36,242 bases of DNA from JALJPB01 sp963933115 (GTDB lineage Bacteria > Pseudomonadota > Gammaproteobacteria > Enterobacterales > Alteromonadaceae), in the NCBI GenBank assembly GCA_963933115.1, contig CAWVSL010000029.1:1-36242 (forward strand), given 5' to 3'. This document shows, in pieces, positions 26,358 to 34,457 of this stretch. The translations under genes were made by a program, and so were the position numbers. Numbering within the stretch: the stretch's first letter is position 1; the number at the start of each line of letters is the position of its first letter. The notes under the pieces were generated by a model. The model had not been told where the DNA came from. It saw only the letters and a program-made list of their open reading frames with translations, and did not search any database.

Positions 26358-26813
26358 ATGAAAAAAGAGTTGATTTACCAACAGATAGCAAGCCTATGGA
26401 CAGAAAAAATGCCTTTTAATCAACTATTAGGCTTTAAAATCACCCACTTTAATAGTGATGAGTCAGAAGTTCGCTTTGCTTGGCAAGACAAATTAATTGG
26501 CCACCCAATACAAAAAACGCTTCATGGAGGGGTTACTGCTTCAGTCCTTGATCTTGCCGGTGGTGTTGTTGCTGCCGCCAATATTATCGAACGAATGGAC
26601 GACATATCTCCTGATAAAATTCAGCAAAGCCTAATGCGGTTAAGTACCATCGATTTACGAACTGATTTTTTAAGGCCGGGTAGAGGTAAAGAATTTATTG
26701 CCACTGCACGAATTATTCGAAATGGTAACAAGGTCGCTGTTTCTCGTATGGAACTGCATAATGAACTTGGTGTGCATATTGCCTTTGGCACTGGCACTTA
26801 TATGGTTGGTTAA
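26358..26813 (+). CDS. yigI: YigI-like hotdog-fold thioesterase
   Basis: 151 residues of the PaaI/YigI hotdog group. Conserved features are MPFNQLLGFKI at the start of the domain, HPIQKTLHGGVTASVLDLAGGVVAA (the hotdog helix with HGG) and LRTDFLRPGRGKEFIATARIIRNGNKVAVSRMEL. These enzymes hydrolyse acyl-CoA thioesters in the cytoplasm. It is divergent from recQ, and in E. coli yigI is also close to recQ, which supports the symbol. A terminator follows. Confidence 0.82.
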   Translation: MKKELIYQQIASLWTEKMPFNQLLGFKITHFNSDESEVRFAWQDKLIGHPIQKTLHGGVTASVLDLAGGVVAAANIIERMDDISPDKIQQSLMRLSTIDLRTDFLRPGRGKEFIATARIIRNGNKVAVSRMELHNELGVHIAFGTGTYMVG

Positions 26814-26892
26814 CATTAGTCAGACGAGAGCGCAAAAGGTGATAACTGATGTACAAATACCCTGCACATTAAAGAGTAATATTAATTATAAA

Positions 26893-26916
26893 AAAAGCCG
26901 ACTTAAGTCGGCTTTT
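26893..26916. terminator. Bidirectional terminator between yigI-like gene and rpoH
   Basis: A perfect palindrome with 12-bp arms (AAAAGCCGACTT and AAGTCGGCTTTT) starts in an A tract and ends in a T tract. It serves two convergent genes. Confidence 0.88.
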
Positions 26917-26943
26917 AAAACGTTTATTTTACGTTAAGAACGG

Positions 26944-27810
26944 TTAGTCAAACACCATAGTATTTTTTAGTTTATTTAAGGCATTTTTTTCTAACTGTCG
27001 AACACGTTCAGCAGATATTTGATATTTATTCGCTAATTCTTGTAATGTTGTTTTATCTTCCAACAACCAACGAGTACGTATAATATCTTGGCTGCGGTCG
27101 TCCAAAGTGACTAATGCTGTCGATAGGCGCTGATTAGAGTGATCTTCCCAATTGTCATCTTCAACACTTGTGGCTAAATCTGATGATTTATCTTCTAAAA
27201 ACTGCGCCGGAGAAAATGTACCCGCATCTATACCCGCATCATCATCTGACGAGAGTTCAAAAGCTTGATCTTGGCTACTCATGCGAGTTTCCATTTCCAA
27301 AACATCTTTAGTAGTTACTCCTAAAGTTTCAGCAACCGTACTCACTTCGGCATTACTAAACCAACCTAGGCGCTTTTTATTTTTACGTAAATTAAAAAAC
27401 AGTTTACGCTGTGCTTTAGTGGTAGCAACTTTAACAATACGCCAATTACGCAATACATATTCATGAATTTCAGCTTTAATCCAATGCACAGCAAATGAAA
27501 CTAAGCGTACGCCAACTTCAGGATTGAAGCGTTTTACCGCCTTCATTAGACCCACATTTCCTTCCTGAACTAAATCAGCTTGTGGTAAACCATAACCCGA
27601 GTAACCTTTAGCAATATGAATAACAAATCTGAGATGCGACATAATCAACTCTTGCGCCGCTGTTAAATCATTTTCTGAATAAAGACGAGTAGCTAGTTCA
27701 TGTTCGCGCTGAGCAGTAAGCACAGGAATACTATATGCTGATTGCATATAAGATTCGATGCTGCCGCTTTTAGGCAAAATTAGCGCCATTGACTGTTTAA
27801 CATTACTCAT
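26944..27810 (-). CDS. rpoH: RNA polymerase heat-shock sigma factor (sigma-32)
   Basis: 288 residues. Region 2 contains LVQEGNVGLMKAVKRFNPEVGVRLVSFAVHWIKAEIHEYVL. Directly after it the RpoH box QRKLFFNLRK is intact; this is the signature separating sigma-32 from other group sigmas. Region 4 ends the protein with TLQELANKYQISAERVRQLEKNALNKLKN. It directs transcription of chaperone and protease genes. The ribosome binding site AGGAGAG is strong. It follows ftsYEX as in most gammaproteobacteria, but has its own promoter in a 229-bp gap. Confidence 0.97.
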   Translation of the reverse strand: MSNVKQSMALILPKSGSIESYMQSAYSIPVLTAQREHELATRLYSENDLTAAQELIMSHLRFVIHIAKGYSGYGLPQADLVQEGNVGLMKAVKRFNPEVGVRLVSFAVHWIKAEIHEYVLRNWRIVKVATTKAQRKLFFNLRKNKKRLGWFSNAEVSTVAETLGVTTKDVLEMETRMSSQDQAFELSSDDDAGIDAGTFSPAQFLEDKSSDLATSVEDDNWEDHSNQRLSTALVTLDDRSQDIIRTRWLLEDKTTLQELANKYQISAERVRQLEKNALNKLKNTMVFD

Positions 27811-27835
27811 AAAATCTCTCCTGTTCTAACTAGCA

Positions 27836-27865
27836 ATTATAACAAAATTTCATTGCACTAGTGAA
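27836..27865 (-). promoter_or_regulatory. Candidate rpoH promoter
   Basis: On the minus strand TATAAT (27836-27841) is 18 bp downstream of TTCACT (27860-27865), and the ATG is about 25 bp further on. The -35 overlaps one copy of ACTAGTGAA (27857-27865). A second copy (27925-27933) lies upstream of another perfect TATAAT (27909-27914). Confidence 0.55.
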
Positions 27866-28039
27866 CGATAAGCGAAATACATTAACCTACCAGATAAGTT
27901 AAAACAATATTATATTTCAAATTTACTAGTGAAATTGTACCAATTTGTTACCGATTAAGTACACATAGGTAATAATACCAATAATATCAATAACAAAGAA
28001 TATAAAAAACTTTACTTACCCAAAAGCAGAAAAATGAAA

Positions 28040-29017
28040 TTAATCCGTTTTAGGTTCAATTCCTCGGATATGCTGACGAACTGAAATATAACTTCCCAGT
28101 AAACCTAAGCCGATAGCAAAGTAAATGAGTGTAAAACTTTCATTCCAAGTTAACCCTTGAAGAACAAAGTCACTACCATATAAATTAGTTAATTTATTTA
28201 CAGCTCCGGAGAGGTAATAAGACAATAATACAATGGTAATACTCGCCAATAAACCACCTAAAATACCGTACCAAATACCTAAGTATAAAAAGGGTCTTTG
28301 AATGAAACTGTCTGTTGCACCAACGAGTTTCATTACTGCAATCGCCTCTTTTTGATTAATTATAGCTAAACGAATGGTATTGCCAATAATAAGTATCACA
28401 GATAAGCATAATAAAAAGGCAACACTAGTAACAATGTCTTCAATAAGCATCGCCATCGCTTCTAATCGAGATAGCCACTCTAAGTCCAACTTACCTTGCT
28501 CAACTTCTCTTTCTTTTTCTAACTTTATTAGTAAGTCACCGACAGCGTGGGCTTGCGAAGCTCTATTTGTTGGTGTAACTACAATTGTTGCAGGTAATGG
28601 ATTTTTATCTAGATATTCAAGTGCGGGGCCAAAACCAGATAAAACTTTAAATTCTTTTAAGGCTTGATCAGCTGAAATATACTCTACTTTAGCTACTTCA
28701 GGATAAAGTTTAATACGTTGTACTACATTTTGAGCACTTTTTTCACTTATTGATAAATTAAGAAATAAACTAATCTCAGATGCACTGTCCCATTGTGTGG
28801 TTATTTGCTGAGCGTTTTTTACAAATAAATGCAGTGTTGCAGGTAACGTTAGACTAATACCGAGAACTAACACTGTCATTACGGTAGTAAAAGGTGTGCG
28901 CCATAAATCACCTAAACTACCAACCGCTTGTTGCGCATGACGAACAGGTAATGATAGTAACCGACGGACAAAACTTTGCCGCCGAGGAGACTCCATAATA
29001 GGAAGTGGATTACTCAT
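28040..29017 (-). CDS. ftsX: Cell-division ABC transporter permease FtsX
   Basis: 325 residues. A cytoplasmic N-terminus leads to a first transmembrane helix (TPFTTVMTVLVLGISLTLPATLHLF), then a periplasmic domain of about 110 residues, and three more helices in the C-terminal FtsX domain. AIVNQKEAI-like sequence AIINQKEAIAVMKLVGATDSFIQRPFLY is conserved. With FtsE it recruits and activates the amidase activators that split septal peptidoglycan. Its start overlaps ftsE by 8 bp. Confidence 0.95.
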   Translation of the reverse strand: MSNPLPIMESPRRQSFVRRLLSLPVRHAQQAVGSLGDLWRTPFTTVMTVLVLGISLTLPATLHLFVKNAQQITTQWDSASEISLFLNLSISEKSAQNVVQRIKLYPEVAKVEYISADQALKEFKVLSGFGPALEYLDKNPLPATIVVTPTNRASQAHAVGDLLIKLEKEREVEQGKLDLEWLSRLEAMAMLIEDIVTSVAFLLCLSVILIIGNTIRLAIINQKEAIAVMKLVGATDSFIQRPFLYLGIWYGILGGLLASITIVLLSYYLSGAVNKLTNLYGSDFVLQGLTWNESFTLIYFAIGLGLLGSYISVRQHIRGIEPKTD

Positions 29018-29714
29018 AACTCAGCCCTTTATCTGCTACCTTCATCCCCTCAACAAGACCATCCGTGATCATAGTTCCCTCTTTAATGGTCAATGTTCTG
29101 TATTTCATTCGGGCAATTAACCCTAAATCATGGGTAGCGATAAGAACAGTAACACCTACAGCATTAAACTCCTCAAATAAGCGAATAATATCCATTGAGA
29201 GTTTGGGGTCTAAATTACCTGTTGGTTCATCCGCCAATAGCACTGGGGGTTTATTAACAATAGCTCTTGCGATACCGACTCGTTGCTGTTCACCGCCGGA
29301 AAGCATATAAGGATAACATCGTAGTTTACTGCTCAAGTGAACCTTTTCCAAAGCCACCTCAACACGTTTCTTAATTTCTTTGTGGCCATAACCTTCTATA
29401 ATTAAAGGCAGTGCAACATTATCAAACACCGTTCGGTCAGTGAGTAAGTTATGATTTTGAAAAATCATACCAATGCCACGACGAACATAAGGGATTTCTT
29501 TATATTTTATGTTGGCAAGTTCAGTACCATTGATTTGAATACTACCTGAACTTGGCTTTTCCATTAAACTGATCAATTTTAATAACGTGCTTTTCCCCGC
29601 GCCAGAGTGCCCCGTTAAAAAAGCCATTTCTCCTTGCTCAAGATTAAAACTTACTCGTTTTAATGCTAAAAAGCCGCCAGGATATGTTTTATTTACATCA
29701 TTAAAACGAATCAT
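29010..29714 (-). CDS. ftsE: Cell-division ABC transporter ATPase FtsE
   Basis: 234 residues. Walker A is GHSGAGKST (35-43), the signature LSGGEQQR (138-145) and Walker B VLLADEP (158-164), followed by TGNLDP. MIRFNDVNKTYPGG at the start and NHNLLTDRTVFDNVALPL are typical FtsE. It forms the ATPase half of FtsEX at the division septum. It lies 25 bp after ftsY and overlaps ftsX, giving the classical ftsYEX operon. Confidence 0.96.
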   Translation of the reverse strand: MIRFNDVNKTYPGGFLALKRVSFNLEQGEMAFLTGHSGAGKSTLLKLISLMEKPSSGSIQINGTELANIKYKEIPYVRRGIGMIFQNHNLLTDRTVFDNVALPLIIEGYGHKEIKKRVEVALEKVHLSSKLRCYPYMLSGGEQQRVGIARAIVNKPPVLLADEPTGNLDPKLSMDIIRLFEEFNAVGVTVLIATHDLGLIARMKYRTLTIKEGTMITDGLVEGMKVADKGLSYE

Positions 29715-29739
29715 ATTAGTATCAGTTTTTAATTAATTG

Positions 29740-30897
<1,158 letters not shown>

Positions 30898-30971
30898 AAA
30901 TTTTTCAATCAAAGCGGGATAAGGTTATAATTACCCTTATAGTAACACCTAAAAATATAACTGTCAGTGAT

Positions 30972-31559
30972 ATGAATCATACAAAAAAACAAACAATTAC
31001 AAATTCCACCAAAGGCAGTATTAGAATTATCGCTGGAAAACACAGAGGTCGTAAACTGCCGGTCTTAATGGCTGAAGGTTTAAGACCGACGACCGACCGT
31101 GTAAAAGAAACCGTTTTTAATTGGCTAATGCCTTATATTAAAGGTGCGAAGTGCCTCGATTGCTTCGCTGGTTCTGGTAGTTTAGGTTTTGAAGCCATGT
31201 CACGTGGTGCTCAGCAAGTCACCCTCTTAGAATTAAACAAACTAGCCGTCAATCAGTTAAGAGCCAATAAGCAGCTACTCAAAGCCGAAAGTGTCCACAT
31301 TAACCAAGTAAATACCTTAGCGTACTTAAAAGAAAATGTTGAAGCATACAATCTAATATTTCTAGACCCTCCTTTTAGAAAACAACTTGCTGAGCAGTGT
31401 GCCGTATTACTCAATAGTGGTTGGTTAGCAGAAGAGGCCTTAATTTATGTTGAAATGGAAGCCGATAATAATTCACAACAACTTCCTCATAACTGGCATT
31501 TATTAAAAGAAAAAATTGCCGGTCAAGTTATTTACCAGCTCTATCAATATCAAAAATAG
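30972..31559 (+). CDS. rsmD: 16S rRNA (guanine-966-N2)-methyltransferase RsmD
   Basis: 195 residues. Conserved parts are IRIIAGKHRGRKLPVLMAEGLRPTTDRVKETVFNWL, the SAM-binding motif CLDCFAGSGSLGFEAMSRGA and the catalytic LIFLDPPF. The enzyme methylates G966 of 16S rRNA late in small-subunit assembly. It is divergent from ftsY, the common arrangement in gammaproteobacteria. The ribosome binding site is weak. It converges with yjaG 21 bp downstream. Confidence 0.95.
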   Translation: MNHTKKQTITNSTKGSIRIIAGKHRGRKLPVLMAEGLRPTTDRVKETVFNWLMPYIKGAKCLDCFAGSGSLGFEAMSRGAQQVTLLELNKLAVNQLRANKQLLKAESVHINQVNTLAYLKENVEAYNLIFLDPPFRKQLAEQCAVLLNSGWLAEEALIYVEMEADNNSQQLPHNWHLLKEKIAGQVIYQLYQYQK

Positions 31560-31580
31560 TACTCACTAACTTATTAGTGC

Positions 31581-32177
31581 TTAAATCTCTATACCTAAAT
31601 TAGAAAGTCCTTCTTCAAGCATCAATGTCTTAGCTTTAATACAAGTAGTTTTATTCTCTGGCCCACTTTTAATAAAGTCAAAAAGTTCCTGTTGGCTTTC
31701 AACCTCCCATTGTGTCAGCGGATGTTGGTTAATATCATCTTCTATGATTACCTCTTCATCTTGATTATTTAACGCTTCTGACAGTAAAAGCTCAACATAA
31801 AAATTAACACTGTTTGCTGATAAACGGCTTACGTTAAAAAACCCCTCATCATCCTTATCTTGCATTGCCTGTAAAAGTGACATTAATGCCATACAAACGT
31901 CGAGTGCAGGAAATACACCGAAGGTATTAAAATGTTCGGGGTTTGGCGTTTGTTCTTCAAGTTTAGTTAACTGCGCTGTAAAATTAATTTTGCAGCGGTT
32001 ATTTTTATCTAACCATTGCCAAACCAAATCCAGTTGATTTCGGATCACCTTGAACTCACCAAACTGTTCAACATCGCTAAACATTTTATAATTAGGTAAC
32101 ATTCGCTCTAAAAGTGCACTACAAAAAGCAACTTGTTGCCATTGACTTAAATCTTTTAACGGTATGTGTATCGCCAC
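31581..32177 (-). CDS. yjaG: DUF416 protein YjaG
   Basis: 198 residues of the DUF416 family. Recognisable stretches are LSQWQQVAFCSALLERMLPNYKMF, LDLVWQWLD, KINFTAQLTKLEEQTPNPEHFNTFGVFPALDVCMAL and the terminal LSNLGIEI. It is a soluble, mostly helical cytoplasmic protein without a known function. The frame opens with GTG at 32175-32177. No ATG precedes the conserved region, and an in-frame TAA stands upstream. A 6-bp hairpin (31564-31579) separates it from the convergent rsmD. Confidence 0.87.
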   Translation of the reverse strand: MAIHIPLKDLSQWQQVAFCSALLERMLPNYKMFSDVEQFGEFKVIRNQLDLVWQWLDKNNRCKINFTAQLTKLEEQTPNPEHFNTFGVFPALDVCMALMSLLQAMQDKDDEGFFNVSRLSANSVNFYVELLLSEALNNQDEEVIIEDDINQHPLTQWEVESQQELFDFIKSGPENKTTCIKAKTLMLEEGLSNLGIEI

Positions 32178-32392
32178 AATAATAAGCTCGATATTAGTTT
32201 AGTTAACAAAAAAAGGAGGCGTTTAGATTTAGTACGTCCTTTACCACTTAGGTAAAAAATATGCATACAGACTTTAAAACAACACTTGAGAAAAGTCTTT
32301 TTCTTTAATTTATCGAGAGATTTATTAGTCACTTCATTTGCACAACGAAGGTTTTAATCGCCAAGCAACTTGATTGACCGCCCTAGAGATTT

Positions 32393-32419
32393 AAAAAAAG
32401 AGACCTAAGTCCCTTTTTC
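32393..32419 (-). terminator. Rho-independent terminator after the SapC-family gene
   Basis: On the minus strand AAAAAGGGAC pairs with GTCTCTTTTT around TTAG, with one G-U pair, and seven T residues follow. The G-U pair becomes an A-C mismatch on the plus strand, so the orientation is clearly minus. Confidence 0.8.
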
Positions 32420-32444
32420 TTAAAACGCATATTGTGCCGTTAGG

Positions 32445-33221
32445 TTACTTTTTTTCTTCTACAGTACTTTCTTCTACTCCAGTCGGAGTGATTTGAATCC
32501 CGCTAATTTTATCATCTGAACTTTCATTTCTAAGTTGAATAAGACGGTTCATCTGGCTTAATGAACCCAACATAGCGTAAATTGGAACAAATAAACCACG
32601 CTTGTGGAAATCTAAGACTTTATCATCAGCTAATTGAGCCACTTTCTTTTCATTGACCGTAAAAATACCTACTAATTTTTTGTTCTCACCTGAGATTGAG
32701 TTGATTTTTAATTCAAGTTCTTGGAGTAAATCATTATCGGCTAATTCTTTGATAAACTGATCGGTCATTCTTTCGTTTTCATATATACGACCTAATGACT
32801 GTTGCACATTTTTAAGTACTTCTGATTCTTCGCCCTGCTCATCAAACAAAGCTAACTCTTTATCTTCGCCAATAAACTCACTGTCTAAATCTACACACAC
32901 TGTTAATGTTTTTTCTTTATCAGGGTCTACACCCAACATAAATGGTGCCATACCAATACTTTGTGGGATATATAGACCTAACCATTTATCTTCTTTGTAA
33001 AATAAATTTTCGCCACTCTCTAAACCAAGCATAGCAACACAACGATAGCGCTCTGACTCAGGGTCTTTAACGAGCACGACAGGAAAACTACTCGCTGACT
33101 GAGCAAACTCAGCCGCGGTAACAGGAATAATGTGCTGACCAGAAACTTGTTTTAAATTTCTTTTATTCGCCAATTTTAATTTTTCATGTTGTTCTTTTTT
33201 AATTGCTACGATATTAGCCAT
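32445..33221 (-). CDS. SapC-family protein
   Basis: 258 residues. The pattern HIIPVTAAEFAQSASSFPVVLVKDPESERYRCVAMLGLESGENLFYKEDKWLGLYIPQSIGMAPFML is the SapC-family core. The rest is acidic and helical, with a charged tail. SapC-family proteins occur widely in marine proteobacteria beside TonB-dependent receptors or tryptophan halogenases, but none is seen here. The name comes from a surface-layer context and does not establish function. The protein has no signal peptide. It has its own terminator downstream. Confidence 0.8.
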   Translation of the reverse strand: MANIVAIKKEQHEKLKLANKRNLKQVSGQHIIPVTAAEFAQSASSFPVVLVKDPESERYRCVAMLGLESGENLFYKEDKWLGLYIPQSIGMAPFMLGVDPDKEKTLTVCVDLDSEFIGEDKELALFDEQGEESEVLKNVQQSLGRIYENERMTDQFIKELADNDLLQELELKINSISGENKKLVGIFTVNEKKVAQLADDKVLDFHKRGLFVPIYAMLGSLSQMNRLIQLRNESSDDKISGIQITPTGVEESTVEEKK

Positions 33222-33478
33222 CGATATATTCTCTTGTTGTAATGCTTTATTGGTATTAATTTAATAGTTAGCATTTTGTTATAGTATTAGATTAAGTTAT
33301 GGAGACAGCTATATTGACTTTCAATAGTAAATACGATTTAAATATTTTCGCGTTAATAAGCAACACGTTTAATAGCTTAATTTCTGATGCACGCTTACCA
33401 AAGCTTACTGGTAATATAACCCTAAATTTAGATTTTCAGAGTACTGGAATAAAATTCAATATACTTAACATGATCTCT

Positions 33479-33925
33479 TTATTCTTCATTGAAACCATCG
33501 GTTTTTTCTGGCCCTTTTAATGCTTCCAATAAGTCATGAATCTCTGCTTTTAATTCTTTATCAATAATTTTATTGCAACTGACTTTAGCTTTTTCTAAGT
33601 ATTCAATAGCACCTACTTCATCTCCCAACTCGACTTTTAAAGACGCCACTGAAAAACCAATAGATGAACAAAAATCTTTAGAGTTAATCGCTTCAGCCTT
33701 TATTAGCGCTTGTTTATAAATGGTAATCGCCAATGCTAGGTCATCAGTAAAATCAGCGAGTGTTTCCCACTGCACGGGATGGTCTTTATCTGTATCTTCA
33801 TTCTCTACACACAACTGCTTTAAGTCTAAATAATAACCATCAAATTTTGCTTGGTTTTTTTCTTGAACAGCTCTTAATAAACTATCCGTGAGCGCAAGTA
33901 CGCTCTTGTATATTTTGGTATTCAT
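33479..33925 (-). CDS. TPR-like helical protein of unknown function
   Basis: 148 residues, acidic, all helical, no signal peptide. LALAITIYKQALIKAEAINSKDFCSSIGFSVASLKVELGDEVGAIEYLEKAKVSC (about residues 68-122) has TPR-like spacing with one or two repeats. It is probably a cytoplasmic protein-interaction module. I do not recognise the family. It lies 257 bp upstream of the SapC-family gene on the same strand, with no clear terminator between them. Confidence 0.65.
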   Translation of the reverse strand: MNTKIYKSVLALTDSLLRAVQEKNQAKFDGYYLDLKQLCVENEDTDKDHPVQWETLADFTDDLALAITIYKQALIKAEAINSKDFCSSIGFSVASLKVELGDEVGAIEYLEKAKVSCNKIIDKELKAEIHDLLEALKGPEKTDGFNEE

Positions 33926-34457
33926 CGGGTGCCCTTATTAGTTTATGGTTAACGAAAAATAAAGCGATTAGTATAGAGCTTTATCAACAACTAAAATATG
34001 TATTATCACATATTTTAACTTCCACTATTTTTTATGCGTTACAGCAGAATGACAATAGAACTAATCGGCTAAGCTCAATGAATGAGGTCAATGGTTTATT
34101 TTATTTATATCGTCCCAAAAGATCCTCTATAACCAAACGTTAAGAATACGCTTTAATCATTTACTGCTTATTTAATAACGTAACATATAATATTTGACAT
34201 GATCTGGTATAGAGAAGTTGTCATTGCATCGCACTAATTTTTTTATTCAGACTATTTTTTATTCAGACTACTAGTATCATAAACAATCTGGATTTTTTAC
34301 AACATAAAAAACAAAGATAATATAGTCGCTCTAATTTCCACGATTATTCTTCTATTACCATGAACTCATCGCATAGGGTATATCCACAAACGATATATGG
34401 TATGCTCTTCGAATATCAACGCATTATCTTAAATAACAATAAAAATAAGGGTCTACC
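33926..34457. other. Intergenic region between the TPR-like hypothetical and the TolB/TPR membrane protein
   Basis: 532 bp, AT-rich, with the two divergent promoters presumably inside. It holds the exact 16-bp tandem duplication at 34239-34270. No gene or RNA is convincing. Confidence 0.4.
34239..34270. repeat. Exact 16-bp tandem duplication
   Basis: TTTTTTATTCAGACTA occurs twice in direct succession (34239-34254 and 34255-34270), about 190 bp before the TolB/TPR gene. Confidence 0.9.

Noticed and set aside
33299..33520. 73-residue open frame upstream of the TPR-like hypothetical
   Set aside because: Low-complexity, AT-driven composition, no good ribosome binding site, and its end overlaps the oppositely oriented gene.
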